Made by a program: the position numbers and the translations under genes. The notes below the pieces were generated by a model, which searched no databases, was not told the DNA's origin, and was given only the letters and a program-made list of their open reading frames with translations. This document shows positions 30,572-39,220 of a stretch of 64,000 nucleotides of DNA, one piece after another. The DNA comes from an uncultured Pelagibacteraceae bacterium (GTDB taxonomy: Bacteria > Pseudomonadota > Alphaproteobacteria > Pelagibacterales > Pelagibacteraceae): assembly GCA_902604575.1 (NCBI GenBank), contig CACKZH010000002.1, forward strand, positions 17,320 to 81,319, read 5' to 3'. How positions within the stretch are numbered: the stretch's first letter is position 1; every line of letters starts with the position of its first letter.

Positions 30572-31471
30572 ATGGAGTTACCAGTAGTTAATCACGTGGA
30601 TTATTTTGCTAAAATTGGTGATGATCACAAATTTCCAATTAATAAATTTGGAGAATTGGCTAATTATTTAATTCAAAACAAAATTGTAAATAAATTTCAC
30701 AAACCTTCAGCTTGTTCGTTTGAAACATTAAGTTACGCACATTCAAAAAATTATATTTTAGATATTAAAAATAAAACCTTGAGCAAAGAGGGAGTAAAAA
30801 AAATTGGATTTCCACTTGTAGATAGTGTTGTGCAAAGATCTTTAGTTGCTACAGGTGGAACTGTTCTCGCATCTAAACTTGCAATAAATTATGGTATTTC
30901 ATGCAATACAGCAGGAGGTAGTCATCATGCAAGTTATAATGGTGGAGCAGGTTATTGTGTATTTAATGACGTAGCAGTCGCCGCACATTATTTACTCAAT
31001 AGAGGTTTAGCAAATAAAATTTTGATTGTTGATCTAGATGTTCACCAAGGAAATGGCAATTCAGAAATCTTTAAAAACAACAGAAGCGTTTTTACATTCA
31101 GTATGCATTCCAAAACTAATTATCCTGCTAAAAAATCAAATAGTGATTTAGATGTAGAATTAGAGGATAATTTAGAGGATGATAATTATATCAAAAAACT
31201 TAAACATTATTTAAACGAGTTAAATCATGAAAATTTTGATTTTGTTTTTTATATAGCAGGTGTTGATATTCATTTTAATGATAGATTAGGTAAATTAAAA
31301 ATCTCTGACGAGGGAATAAAACTTAGAGATGAGCTTGTAGTAGAAAATTTTTTTTCTAGACGGATACCATTTTGTGGAGTTTTGGGTGGTGGTTATAATA
31401 AAGATTTTAACAAACTTGTTAAATTACATTCAATGTTACATCAATCTTGTGCTAAATATATTAGATCATGA
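30572..31471 (+). CDS. Histone deacetylase-superfamily amidohydrolase
   Basis: 299 residues. The Zn-dependent deacetylase signature is complete: GGSHHASYNGGAGYCVFND (paired His), LIVDLDVHQGNG (Asp/His ligands), AGVDIH (Asp ligand) and a late GVLGGGY. Bacterial members deacetylate acetylpolyamines or small N-acetyl compounds. Placed 2 nt after the hydroxyacid dehydrogenase, it may free an amine or amino acid for the oxidase upstream (inference). Overlaps msrB by 4 nt. Confidence 0.88.
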   Translation: MELPVVNHVDYFAKIGDDHKFPINKFGELANYLIQNKIVNKFHKPSACSFETLSYAHSKNYILDIKNKTLSKEGVKKIGFPLVDSVVQRSLVATGGTVLASKLAINYGISCNTAGGSHHASYNGGAGYCVFNDVAVAAHYLLNRGLANKILIVDLDVHQGNGNSEIFKNNRSVFTFSMHSKTNYPAKKSNSDLDVELEDNLEDDNYIKKLKHYLNELNHENFDFVFYIAGVDIHFNDRLGKLKISDEGIKLRDELVVENFFSRRIPFCGVLGGGYNKDFNKLVKLHSMLHQSCAKYIRS

Positions 31472-31842
31472 CAAAAAAAATAAATCCAAATTTAACTGCA
31501 GAACAAAAATTAATTTTATTTGAAGAAGGGACTGAGCTTGCTGGTTCGAGTGAACTCAATCATGAAAAAAGAGAAGGGAGTTTTCATTGTGCAAATTGTG
31601 GAGAAAAATTGTTTGACTCTAAAACAAAATATGAGAGTGGATCAGGTTGGCCTTCTTTTTATGAGTCTCTACCAGATGTGTTTGAAACAAAAACAGATCA
31701 ATATTTAGGTTACCCAAGAACCGAATATCATTGTAAAAAATGTGGTGGTCACCATGGTCATATATTTGAGGATGGTCCTAAACCAACTGGAAAGAGATTT
31801 TGTAATAATGGAGTATGTTTAGTTTTTAAACCAAAGAGCTAA
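31468..31842 (+). CDS. msrB: Peptide-methionine (R)-S-oxide reductase
   Basis: 124 residues. Zn ligands Cys41/Cys44 (CANC) and Cys89/Cys92 (CKKC), the GSGWPSFYE segment, HHGHIF, and catalytic Cys112 in KRFCNNG. It repairs the R form of methionine sulfoxide. No signal peptide, so cytoplasmic. It overlaps the deacetylase gene by 4 nt. Confidence 0.95.
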   Translation: MTKKINPNLTAEQKLILFEEGTELAGSSELNHEKREGSFHCANCGEKLFDSKTKYESGSGWPSFYESLPDVFETKTDQYLGYPRTEYHCKKCGGHHGHIFEDGPKPTGKRFCNNGVCLVFKPKS

Positions 31843-31847
31843 ATTTA

Positions 31848-33080
31848 ATGTTTGAAGATATTAATATAAAGGCAATAAAAAAAGAATTAAGAAATTTTTC
31901 AAAAGATTATATAGAAAATTTTAATAAAATAGAAAATTTTGTAAAAGCTGAAATAGATGAAATTTTAACTCTTAAAGAAAAGAACAAATCTATAATTCCA
32001 GAGATAAGTTTTAATCAGATAGATCAGGAAAATATGCAAGAAATAAATAACATTAAAAAAAGAGGGTGTGTAATTATCCGAGATGTTTTTGATGACAAAA
32101 TGATTCAAAATTTAAATGTGAAATTAGAGAAATATATCGATGAAAATAATTATTATGAGGATCAAAAAAAAAAATCTAATCTAGACAATTATTTTAGTGA
32201 TTTGCAATCTGCAAAACCTCAAATTTATGGTCTTTATTGGTCCAGAGCACAGATTGAAATTAGACACTCAGAGCAAATGGCTAAAGTAAAAAAATGGCTT
32301 AATAATCTTTGGGTATATGAAAACGCCGAATATAAAGTTTTTGATCCAAATAAAGAATTATCCTATGCTGATAGAGTAAGAAGAAGAGAGCCAGGGGATG
32401 ATACTTTGGGACTTTCTCCTCATTGTGATGCTGGATCTATTGAAAGATGGACTGACAGTTATTACCAAAAAATTTATAGAGATATTTTTTCTGATAACTT
32501 TGAAAAATATAATCCATTTGAAGCAAAGTATAGAGACAGAACAATAGAGTTCGAATCTCCTGCGGTTGCACATGTATTTAGAACATTTCAAGGATGGACT
32601 GCTTTAACAGAGCAAGGACCAAGTGATGGGACTTTACAATTAATACCTATTGCTAAAGGAATTGCTTATGTTTTAACTAGAGCATTATTAGATGATGTTG
32701 AAGAAAATGAATTGTGTGGATCAAAACTTGGGAGAGCTTTATCAGTAAATAAAGATTATCATTCATTACTGTTAAAAGGTTTAGTTTCAATTCCAAAAAT
32801 GAAGCCAGGTGATACTGTTTGGTGGCATCCAGACGTTGTTCATGCCGTTGAAGACAAACATTCAGGAAAAAATTATTCAAACGTTGTTTACGTTGGTGCA
32901 ACACCTTATTGTAAAAAAAATCTAGATTATACAGTAAAACAATCAAAAAAATTTTTAGAGGGAAAGAGTCCACCAGATTTTGCGGCTGAAGATTATGAAA
33001 TTAAATATAAAGATAGAGTTAAACTAAAAGATTTAAGCTCTTTAGCTAAGAAACAATTAGCTTTTGATGAGTGGAATTAA
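31848..33080 (+). CDS. DUF1479 family (YbiU-like) 2-oxoglutarate/Fe(II) oxygenase
   Basis: 410 residues. The Fe ligands can be read: His192 and Asp194 in SPHCDAGSIERW, and distal His332 in HPDVVHAVED; GDTVWWHPD is the usual strand before it. RGCVIIRDVFDD near 67 is the conserved start of the core. DUF1479 proteins are structurally 2-oxoglutarate oxygenases of unknown substrate. It lies 5 nt after msrB and overlaps the convergent glutaredoxin by 4 nt. Confidence 0.85.
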   Translation: MFEDINIKAIKKELRNFSKDYIENFNKIENFVKAEIDEILTLKEKNKSIIPEISFNQIDQENMQEINNIKKRGCVIIRDVFDDKMIQNLNVKLEKYIDENNYYEDQKKKSNLDNYFSDLQSAKPQIYGLYWSRAQIEIRHSEQMAKVKKWLNNLWVYENAEYKVFDPNKELSYADRVRRREPGDDTLGLSPHCDAGSIERWTDSYYQKIYRDIFSDNFEKYNPFEAKYRDRTIEFESPAVAHVFRTFQGWTALTEQGPSDGTLQLIPIAKGIAYVLTRALLDDVEENELCGSKLGRALSVNKDYHSLLLKGLVSIPKMKPGDTVWWHPDVVHAVEDKHSGKNYSNVVYVGATPYCKKNLDYTVKQSKKFLEGKSPPDFAAEDYEIKYKDRVKLKDLSSLAKKQLAFDEWN

Positions 33081-33334
33081 TTATTTAAAAGATCTTGAAG
33101 TTTATTTCCTTTTTCTAATGCTCTTACTTCATCATAACCACCGATATGCTGGTCATCAAAAAAAATTTGTGGAATAGTTCTTTTTCCATTAGCTTTTTTA
33201 ATCATCTCATCCATTGCCCCATCAACTTTTGAAATATCAATTTCATTATAAGGTGCATTATTTCTAGCTAATAATCTTTTTGCAGCCTCACAATAATTAC
33301 ATAACGGACCTGTATACATGGTAATTTTTTTCAT
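33077..33334 (-). CDS. grxC: Glutaredoxin 3 (GrxC)
   Basis: 85 residues. The active site is CNYC (Cys12, Cys15) where the classic dithiol form is CPYC, so the first spacer residue differs. The TIPQIFFDDQHIGGYDE segment (about 56-72) is the glutathione-binding cis-Pro region. Cytoplasmic thiol-disulfide reductase. The DUF2805 gene lies 3 nt upstream on the same strand. Confidence 0.93.
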   Translation of the reverse strand: MKKITMYTGPLCNYCEAAKRLLARNNAPYNEIDISKVDGAMDEMIKKANGKRTIPQIFFDDQHIGGYDEVRALEKGNKLQDLLNN

Positions 33335-33337
33335 TAA

Positions 33338-33634
33338 CTATAGATAGTCACCTTTTTTAATTTTACTAGCTATTTCTTTTCTAGAATATTCAAACTTTTT
33401 TCGATGTTTTATACTTTTTTGGTTTACTCTTTTTCTCCATAACCTGAAAGATGATGGTTTTAAAGATCTTCGCATAATTTTAATTACATCAGATTCTTTC
33501 TTTCCTGTTTTTTTTTCAATTTCCTCGAAAGTGATCCTGTCAGCCCAAGCCGCCCAAATGATCCAATCTGGATTGTCCATTTTGGGCTCTGGATTTTTGA
33601 CTTTAGTAATTGGCCTGTGACCTTTTTTTTTCAT
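33338..33634 (-). CDS. DUF2805 / TIGR03643-type small basic protein
   Basis: 98 residues, strongly basic. WIIWAAWADRITFEEIEKKT followed by SDVIKIMRRSLKPSSFRLWR matches the small DUF2805 family, which looks like a helix-turn-helix core: an acidic helix, a turn, then an Arg-rich second helix. Function is not established; a nucleic acid-binding role is plausible. The extra Lys-rich tail (HRKKFEYSRKEIASKIKKGD) is unusual. In an operon with grxC. Confidence 0.7.
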   Translation of the reverse strand: MKKKGHRPITKVKNPEPKMDNPDWIIWAAWADRITFEEIEKKTGKKESDVIKIMRRSLKPSSFRLWRKRVNQKSIKHRKKFEYSRKEIASKIKKGDYL

Positions 33635-33697
33635 TAATCCTTTATATTTGAAAAAAAAAATTAATGCATTTTTTTTAGCCTCTGATATTATGAATTG

Positions 33698-33744
33698 GAT
33701 AGTCCTTCTTAGCCATCTTTAGCTCCCGGTTTTTAAGGACTATC
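33698..33744 (+). promoter_or_regulatory. Candidate riboswitch / cis-regulatory hairpin upstream of lysE-type gene
   Basis: GATAGTCCTT (33698-33707) and AAGGACTATC (33735-33744) form a perfect 10-bp stem enclosing 27 nt, CTTAGCCATCTTTAGC then TCCCGGTTTTT. The only Shine-Dalgarno (AAGGA, 33735-33739) is inside the 3' strand, 12 nt before the ATG at 33752. A -10 box TATTAT (33686-33691) would start RNA at the first base of the stem. This is the design of a translational on/off switch. The loop resembles small purine-type riboswitches (xanthine-I/NMT1 came to mind), but I cannot confirm a class. Confidence 0.55.
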
Positions 33745-33751
33745 TTCTTTT

Positions 33752-34366
33752 ATGCTCCCTCTAGATTTTATTCTTTACCTTCAAATTATATTTTTTTTAT
33801 TCATTACACCTGGAACCCCTAGAATTGTAATTATCTCTTATTCAATGAATTATGGAGTAGGAAAATGTGTTTGGTCGGCATTAGGGGATATAACTGCAAA
33901 TTTAATTCAGGCAACTCTAGTTATTTTTGTAATAGGATCTTTTTTTTCTGAGAACTCAACAATCTTAAATATATTTAAATGGATAGGAGTAATTTATATT
34001 TTATATCTTGCATATGATATCTATAAATCACGTCCAAAAACTATTTCAAGCGAAGGAGAAATTAAAAAAAGCAATTTATCTTTCTTTCGAGATGGTTTTT
34101 TAGTTGCTGGCACAAGTCCTAAGGCTTGGATGTTTTTTCCTTTTATTTTCCCGCAATTTATTGATTTTAATTCAAATTTATTAACACAATTTATAATTTT
34201 AATAATAACTTATATTGTTTTAGATTTTTTATCTTTGATTGGTTATGCAATACTTGCGCAAAAATTAATAAAATGGATTACTGCAAATCCAAAAACTATT
34301 AATACAATTTCTGCGAGTGTTTTAGTAATAATTGCCTGTATTATTGTTGCATTGCAACAATATTAG
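33752..34366 (+). CDS. LysE-family exporter
   Basis: 204 residues, six hydrophobic helices. ITPGTPRIVIISYSMNYGVG (about 18-37) is the family signature region, and SPKAWMFFPFIFPQF is the conserved segment before helix 4. The superfamily exports amino acids, threonine/homoserine and other small metabolites. It is a single gene whose start is controlled by the hairpin just upstream, so the RNA ligand may be the exported compound or a signal of its excess. Confidence 0.88.
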   Translation: MLPLDFILYLQIIFFLFITPGTPRIVIISYSMNYGVGKCVWSALGDITANLIQATLVIFVIGSFFSENSTILNIFKWIGVIYILYLAYDIYKSRPKTISSEGEIKKSNLSFFRDGFLVAGTSPKAWMFFPFIFPQFIDFNSNLLTQFIILIITYIVLDFLSLIGYAILAQKLIKWITANPKTINTISASVLVIIACIIVALQQY

Positions 34367-34452
34367 ATCTGCTCGCGGTTTTATTGTCACTTGCAATAAA
34401 TTAAATTTCTTATTTAATCTACTCATAATTAATTAATTAAAGAGGAAATAAA

Positions 34453-35691
34453 ATGAGATTAAATAAAATAATTTTAAGTTTTGTTTCTGCATTAGTAATT
34501 TTATTTTCAACTTCAGTTGCATCTTTTGCAAAAGTTGTTGGAGACAAAATTATTTTAGGTGCTGCAATTTCATTAACAGGTAAATACTCATCTAATGGTG
34601 TTCATACTCAAAATGGTTATAACATGGCCGTTGACAGAATTAACAGCATGGGTGGTGTTAAAGTTGGTGGAAAAACTTATAAGTTTGATATTATTTATTA
34701 CGATGATGAATCAAACCCTAAGAGAGCTGCACAGCTTGCAGAAAGATTGATATCACAAGACGGTGTTGAGTTCATGCTTGGCCCTTACAGTTCTGGTTTA
34801 ACTAAAGCGATTGCTCCGGTAACTGAAAAATATGGTGTTCCAATGGTTGAAGCAAATGGAGCATCTAGATCTTTGTTCACAAAAGGTTACAAATATCTAT
34901 TTGCTGTATTAGCTCCAGCTAACTTATATCTTGATGTTGCTATAGACCTAGCGGTTGAAAAGAATAATGGAAAACCAGTAACTGTTGCAATGGCGTTTGA
35001 ACAAGATGCATTTTCTCAAGATGTAAGACTTGGTGTGCTAGATGCAATTAAGAGAACTGGCTCTAAAAAAGTAATTGATGATAAGTTACCAAAAGAGCTT
35101 AATGATATGGCTGCTACTTTAGTCAAAGTGAAACAAATGAAACCAGATGTTTTAGTTGTTTCAGGTCATACTAAAGGTGCTCTAACCGCTATCAGACAAA
35201 TATCTGAGATGAAAGTAGATGTTCCAATGTTAGCTATGACACACTGCGATGCAGCTAAATTATCAAAGCAACACGGCAAAAACTCACAATATGCTTTATG
35301 CGCTTCTCAGTGGCACAAAACACTAACCTATAAAGATAACTTCTTTAAAGATGGTATGACATACGATGCAGACTTTACTAAAGAGTTTGGTTATGCACCT
35401 CCATATCAAGCAGCAGAGTCATCAGCTGCTCTATTGGTATTTAAAGATGCATTTGAGAGAGCAAATTCTTTTGATCAAAAAAAAGTAAGAGATGCTCTTG
35501 CAGCTACAAACATGCAAACTTTTTATGGAAACATAAAATTTGCTGAAGGTGGTCAGAATGTTGACAAGCCAATGGTACTTTTCCAAGTAATGTGTGATGA
35601 TGCAGGAAAATGTGAAAATAAAGTTGTTGCTCCAACTAAATGGGCATCGGCTAAGTTAATTCACCCAATTCCTTCTTGGTCTAAAAGATAA
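34453..35691 (+). CDS. Liv-type ABC transporter substrate-binding protein (first system)
   Basis: 412 residues with a signal peptide (about 1-27, FVSALVILFSTSVASFAKV). The mature N-terminus IILGAAISLTGKYSSNGVHT and the YYDDESNPKRAAQLAERLIS stretch are typical of Peripla_BP_6 proteins that bind branched-chain amino acids, amides or urea. A strong ribosome site AGAGGAA precedes the ATG, and a strong terminator separates it from its permease genes. The ligand is uncertain; the family is broad. Confidence 0.9.
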   Translation: MRLNKIILSFVSALVILFSTSVASFAKVVGDKIILGAAISLTGKYSSNGVHTQNGYNMAVDRINSMGGVKVGGKTYKFDIIYYDDESNPKRAAQLAERLISQDGVEFMLGPYSSGLTKAIAPVTEKYGVPMVEANGASRSLFTKGYKYLFAVLAPANLYLDVAIDLAVEKNNGKPVTVAMAFEQDAFSQDVRLGVLDAIKRTGSKKVIDDKLPKELNDMAATLVKVKQMKPDVLVVSGHTKGALTAIRQISEMKVDVPMLAMTHCDAAKLSKQHGKNSQYALCASQWHKTLTYKDNFFKDGMTYDADFTKEFGYAPPYQAAESSAALLVFKDAFERANSFDQKKVRDALAATNMQTFYGNIKFAEGGQNVDKPMVLFQVMCDDAGKCENKVVAPTKWASAKLIHPIPSWSKR

Positions 35692-35703
35692 AAACAAATC
35701 TAT

Positions 35704-35743
35704 AAATACCCCCTAATATATTATATATAGGGGGTATTTTTTT
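35704..35743 (+). terminator. Strong intrinsic terminator after binding-protein gene
   Basis: AAATACCCCCTA (35704-35715) pairs with TAGGGGGTATTT (35728-35739) around an AT loop of 12 nt, followed by a T-run (35737-35743). Located between the binding protein and the permease genes, it would let only part of the transcripts continue, giving excess binding protein. Confidence 0.9.
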
Positions 35744-35755
35744 AAAGGATTCATT

Positions 35756-36649
35756 ATGGATTTCATGGTCTTCCAATATCCAATGATTTCTGTTCAAGCA
35801 TGTTTGGATGGAATATTACTTGGAATTTTATTTGCATTGATTGCATATGGTATGGCACTTCAATGGGGAGTAATGAATATAATTAATATTGCTCAAGGAG
35901 ATCTTGTTATATTAGGTGGATACATTGCTTATTTTATGTATCTATATGGAATTCATCCAGCCTGGGGAGTAATCGTTGCTCCAGTAATAATGTATTTTGT
36001 TGGAATAGCAATTTACAAACTTGTAATTAATAAAGTAGTAGATAGGGATTTATTTATCTCTATTTTAGCGACTTTTGGAATAAGTATTCTTTTCATGCAA
36101 TTAATGAACTTTGCATTTGGAGCAGATGTTGTTCTTGCAAATTCAGATTATGGAACAACTATGTTATTTAATAATAATGTTGTGTTGCCGAATTCAAAAA
36201 TATTTTCCGCGTTTATAAGTATTTTATTTGCAATTTGTTTAGTAATTTATATGAAAAAATCTAAACTTGGACGTGCTATTAGGGCTACAGCACAAAACGC
36301 AAGAGCAGCAAAGATTTTAGGTGTAGATACAGAAAAAGTTTATGCAGCAACATTTGGAATTAATGCAGCCCTTTGTGGTGTTGCAGGAGCTTTAATATCT
36401 ATAACATTTACAATCCATCCCTACATGGGTTTACCTTACACAATAAGATCATTTATGATTGTTATTGTAGCTGGATTAGGAAATTTACCAGGTGTTGCAA
36501 TGTCAGGAATGGGATTAGGGGTATTTGAGGAATTTGCTGATTATATTTTAGGAACAGAATTTAGAATAGGGTCAGTATTTTTGCTTTTAGTTTTAATACT
36601 TATTTATAGAAGATTCAAACTTTCTAAAAAAAGAGAGTACTTAAAATAA
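35756..36649 (+). CDS. livH: Liv-type ABC transporter permease (LivH-like)
   Basis: 297 residues, about eight membrane helices. GILFALIAYGMALQWGVMNI and NIAQGDLVILGGYIAYF are the LivH signature, and RATAQNARAAKILGVDTEKV (about 182-201) is the EAA-like coupling loop. One half of the membrane channel of the importer. The ATG follows AAAGGATT. It overlaps the livM-like gene by 1 nt. Confidence 0.92.
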   Translation: MDFMVFQYPMISVQACLDGILLGILFALIAYGMALQWGVMNIINIAQGDLVILGGYIAYFMYLYGIHPAWGVIVAPVIMYFVGIAIYKLVINKVVDRDLFISILATFGISILFMQLMNFAFGADVVLANSDYGTTMLFNNNVVLPNSKIFSAFISILFAICLVIYMKKSKLGRAIRATAQNARAAKILGVDTEKVYAATFGINAALCGVAGALISITFTIHPYMGLPYTIRSFMIVIVAGLGNLPGVAMSGMGLGVFEEFADYILGTEFRIGSVFLLLVLILIYRRFKLSKKREYLK

Positions 36650-37698
36650 TGAAAAATAATTTAATTTTATACATTGGGATTTTGATCTTTGGTATAGCCG
36701 CTCCGTTTATTTTTCCAGCTTTTAAAGTTCAATTATCAATATTATGTGTATTAATTGTTCTTGCTACTACCTGGAATATTCAAGGTGGTGAAATGGGGTA
36801 TAATTCATTTGGAAATATTCTCTTTTACGGTCTTGGTATGTATCTATGTGCTTCGGTGCAAGTTGGAATGTTTTTCCCACTAGCTGAGTGGACAGAAAGT
36901 GGTGGTGAGAAAACATTTGTACACACTCCTGTGCAATTTTTTCAGGGGATGGCTGTCGGATTGATAGTTGCTGCAGTTGTACCAACTATTGTGGCAGGTT
37001 TAATTGGGTACTCTATTTTAGGGCTAAGAGGACATTATTTTGCAATTTGTACATTGGGATTAGGTGTTGCAGCAGGTGAAATTTCTGGAGGAATTGAAAT
37101 CATTGGAGCCGGACAAGGTTTCACTACGCCACCATTTCCTGACGTTGGAAGTTTAGATTCAAGAGGTGAATTTTTTTATTTCCTAAGTTTTTTTGTTTTA
37201 GTTCTTACCTTCGTAACTGTTAGATCAATTTATACAACAAGATTTAAGTTGATATTAAATGCAATTAGGGACAATGAAGATAAAGCTGAGGCTATGGGAA
37301 TTGAAACAATGAAATATAAAATTATTGGTTGGATGATATCAGCATTCTTCTGCGGTTTGGCAGGAGGAATAATGGGAGGTTTAGTTGGATATATCGACTC
37401 TACAGATGTTGCATTCGACGGAAGAGAGATGGGAGTATTCATGGTATTGATGGCAATACTTGGAGGCAAAGGAACACTTTGGGGTCCAATTATTGGTGCA
37501 ACTGTTTTTCATATTTTTAAAGAAGGCTTTTGGACATTCTTTTTGGGTTGGCAGTATGTTGCCTTAGGTGTTTTGATTGTTGTAATTGTAATTTATTTCC
37601 CAGAAGGAATTATGGGATGGTTAAGAGAAAAATATCCAGAGAGATTTGGTGAAGTAGTTGATGAAAAGGATCGTAAAGCTCAGGTAGAACTAAAATGA
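36649..37698 (+). CDS. livM: Liv-type ABC transporter permease (LivM-like)
   Basis: 349 residues with about nine helices. The coupling segment LNAIRDNEDKAEAMGIETMK (about 203-222) and LRGHYFAICTLGLGVAAGEI are typical of LivM. A charged C-terminal tail (EKYPERFGEVVDEKDRKAQ) is present. Pairs with the LivH-like permease; overlaps the next gene by 4 nt. Confidence 0.92.
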   Translation: MKNNLILYIGILIFGIAAPFIFPAFKVQLSILCVLIVLATTWNIQGGEMGYNSFGNILFYGLGMYLCASVQVGMFFPLAEWTESGGEKTFVHTPVQFFQGMAVGLIVAAVVPTIVAGLIGYSILGLRGHYFAICTLGLGVAAGEISGGIEIIGAGQGFTTPPFPDVGSLDSRGEFFYFLSFFVLVLTFVTVRSIYTTRFKLILNAIRDNEDKAEAMGIETMKYKIIGWMISAFFCGLAGGIMGGLVGYIDSTDVAFDGREMGVFMVLMAILGGKGTLWGPIIGATVFHIFKEGFWTFFLGWQYVALGVLIVVIVIYFPEGIMGWLREKYPERFGEVVDEKDRKAQVELK

Positions 37699-38435
37699 GT
37701 ATTTTAGAAGTTAATAATGTAAGCAAATCGTTCGGAGGTGTAAAAGCGAACGTTGACATCTCAATGAATGTTGAAAAAGGAAAGATAGTTGGATTAATTG
37801 GACCAAATGGTTCTGGAAAAACCACGTTATTCAATTCGATTGTAGGCACTTACCCAATAGATAATGGATCTATTAAATTTAATGGCAAAGAAGTTTCAGA
37901 ATTACCAGTTCCAGTAATTGCTAAGTTAGGATTATTGAGAACTTTTCAGCAAACTAGAATTTATGGAAAACTTAATTGTATAGAAAATATGCTTATTAGT
38001 CATAAAGGCAGTGACGCAGATTTAATGAAAATATTTTCAAAAATTCCACAAGAATTAACAGATAAAGCTGAAAATTTATTGAATTTCGTGGGGTTATTTC
38101 AAAAAAGAAATCTAAGAGCAGGAGATCTATCTTTTGGTCAGCAAAAATTATTAGAACTGGCAATGGCATTGATGAATGAACCAGAAATGTTATTATTAGA
38201 TGAGCCTACAGCTGGAATTAATCCAACTTTAATAAATGGTATTATTGATAGGTTAATTAAAGTAAATCAAGATTTTGGGATAACACTTTTGGTGATTGAG
38301 CATAACATGAGAGTTATTATGCAATTAGCAGAAAATATTTTTTGTTTAGCTCATGGTAAAATGTTAGCTAATGGATCACCTGATGAAATTAAAAATGATA
38401 AACGTGTCGTTGATGCGTATTTAGGAGCACAATAA
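37695..38435 (+). CDS. livG: Liv-type ABC transporter ATPase (LivG-like)
   Basis: 246 residues. Walker A GPNGSGKTT (about 36-44), the LivG-type LLRTFQQTRIY Q-loop region, signature LSFGQQKLLELA and Walker B LLLDEPTAG. The signature reads SFGQ where SGGQ is usual. First ATPase of the importer; overlaps its neighbours by 4 and 1 nt. Confidence 0.93.
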   Translation: MSILEVNNVSKSFGGVKANVDISMNVEKGKIVGLIGPNGSGKTTLFNSIVGTYPIDNGSIKFNGKEVSELPVPVIAKLGLLRTFQQTRIYGKLNCIENMLISHKGSDADLMKIFSKIPQELTDKAENLLNFVGLFQKRNLRAGDLSFGQQKLLELAMALMNEPEMLLLDEPTAGINPTLINGIIDRLIKVNQDFGITLLVIEHNMRVIMQLAENIFCLAHGKMLANGSPDEIKNDKRVVDAYLGAQ

Positions 38436-39220
38436 TGGCCAACCAATATGAAGTATTAGGAAAAGCTCCTACACCAGATGATTTAAAAAAATTATCTCCA
38501 AACGAAGTTCATTTAACTATTAAAAATTTAAATGCAGGTTATGGAAAAATGGAAATTTTACATAACTTTGATTTATTCGTTAATAAAGCCCAGTCTTTGT
38601 GTTTAATTGGACCTAATGGTGCAGGCAAATCTACAATTCTTCATTCAATATATGGTTTTACAAATATTTTTTCTGGCCAAATTGAACTGGAAGGAAAAGA
38701 AATTACAAATCTTACCCCAGCTGAAAAGTTAAAGTCAGTCGGTATAGCTTATATATTGCAGGATAACTCTGTATTTCCAGATATGACAGTAGAAGAAAAC
38801 TTATTAATGGGAGGATATATAAAAGAAAAAACAGATGAGTCTTATGAAGAGGCTGAAAGAATTTTTGAAAAGTATGAAAGGTTAAGAAATAGAAGAAACC
38901 AACCTGCAAAAGTTTTATCTGGTGGAGAGAGAAGATTACTAGAAATATCTAGAGCGTTAGTTATGAAACCTTCAGTACTTTTAGTAGATGAACCATCAAT
39001 TGGACTTGAACCTAGATATATTGAGATGGTTTTTGAAATATTAAGAGATCTTCAGCAAAATGAAAAAAAAACAATCATTCTAGTAGAACAAAATGCCAAA
39101 AAAGGATTGGAGTTTGCAGATATAGGATACGTTTTAGTATCTGGGCAAACTGCTATTGCAGGTAAAGGAGACGACTTACTTCAAAATCCTGATGTTGGTA
39201 GATTGTTCCTAGGTGGATAA
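38435..39220 (+). CDS. livF: Liv-type ABC transporter ATPase (LivF-like)
   Basis: 261 residues. An N-terminal extension of about 28 residues (MANQYEVLGKAPTPDDLKK) precedes the ABC core, with Walker A GPNGAGKST, signature LSGGERRLLEIS and Walker B LLVDEPSIGLEP. The LivF hallmark LQDNSVFPDMTVEENL follows the Q-loop. Second ATPase of the importer; its stop overlaps the azlC ATG. Confidence 0.93.
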   Translation: MANQYEVLGKAPTPDDLKKLSPNEVHLTIKNLNAGYGKMEILHNFDLFVNKAQSLCLIGPNGAGKSTILHSIYGFTNIFSGQIELEGKEITNLTPAEKLKSVGIAYILQDNSVFPDMTVEENLLMGGYIKEKTDESYEEAERIFEKYERLRNRRNQPAKVLSGGERRLLEISRALVMKPSVLLVDEPSIGLEPRYIEMVFEILRDLQQNEKKTIILVEQNAKKGLEFADIGYVLVSGQTAIAGKGDDLLQNPDVGRLFLGG

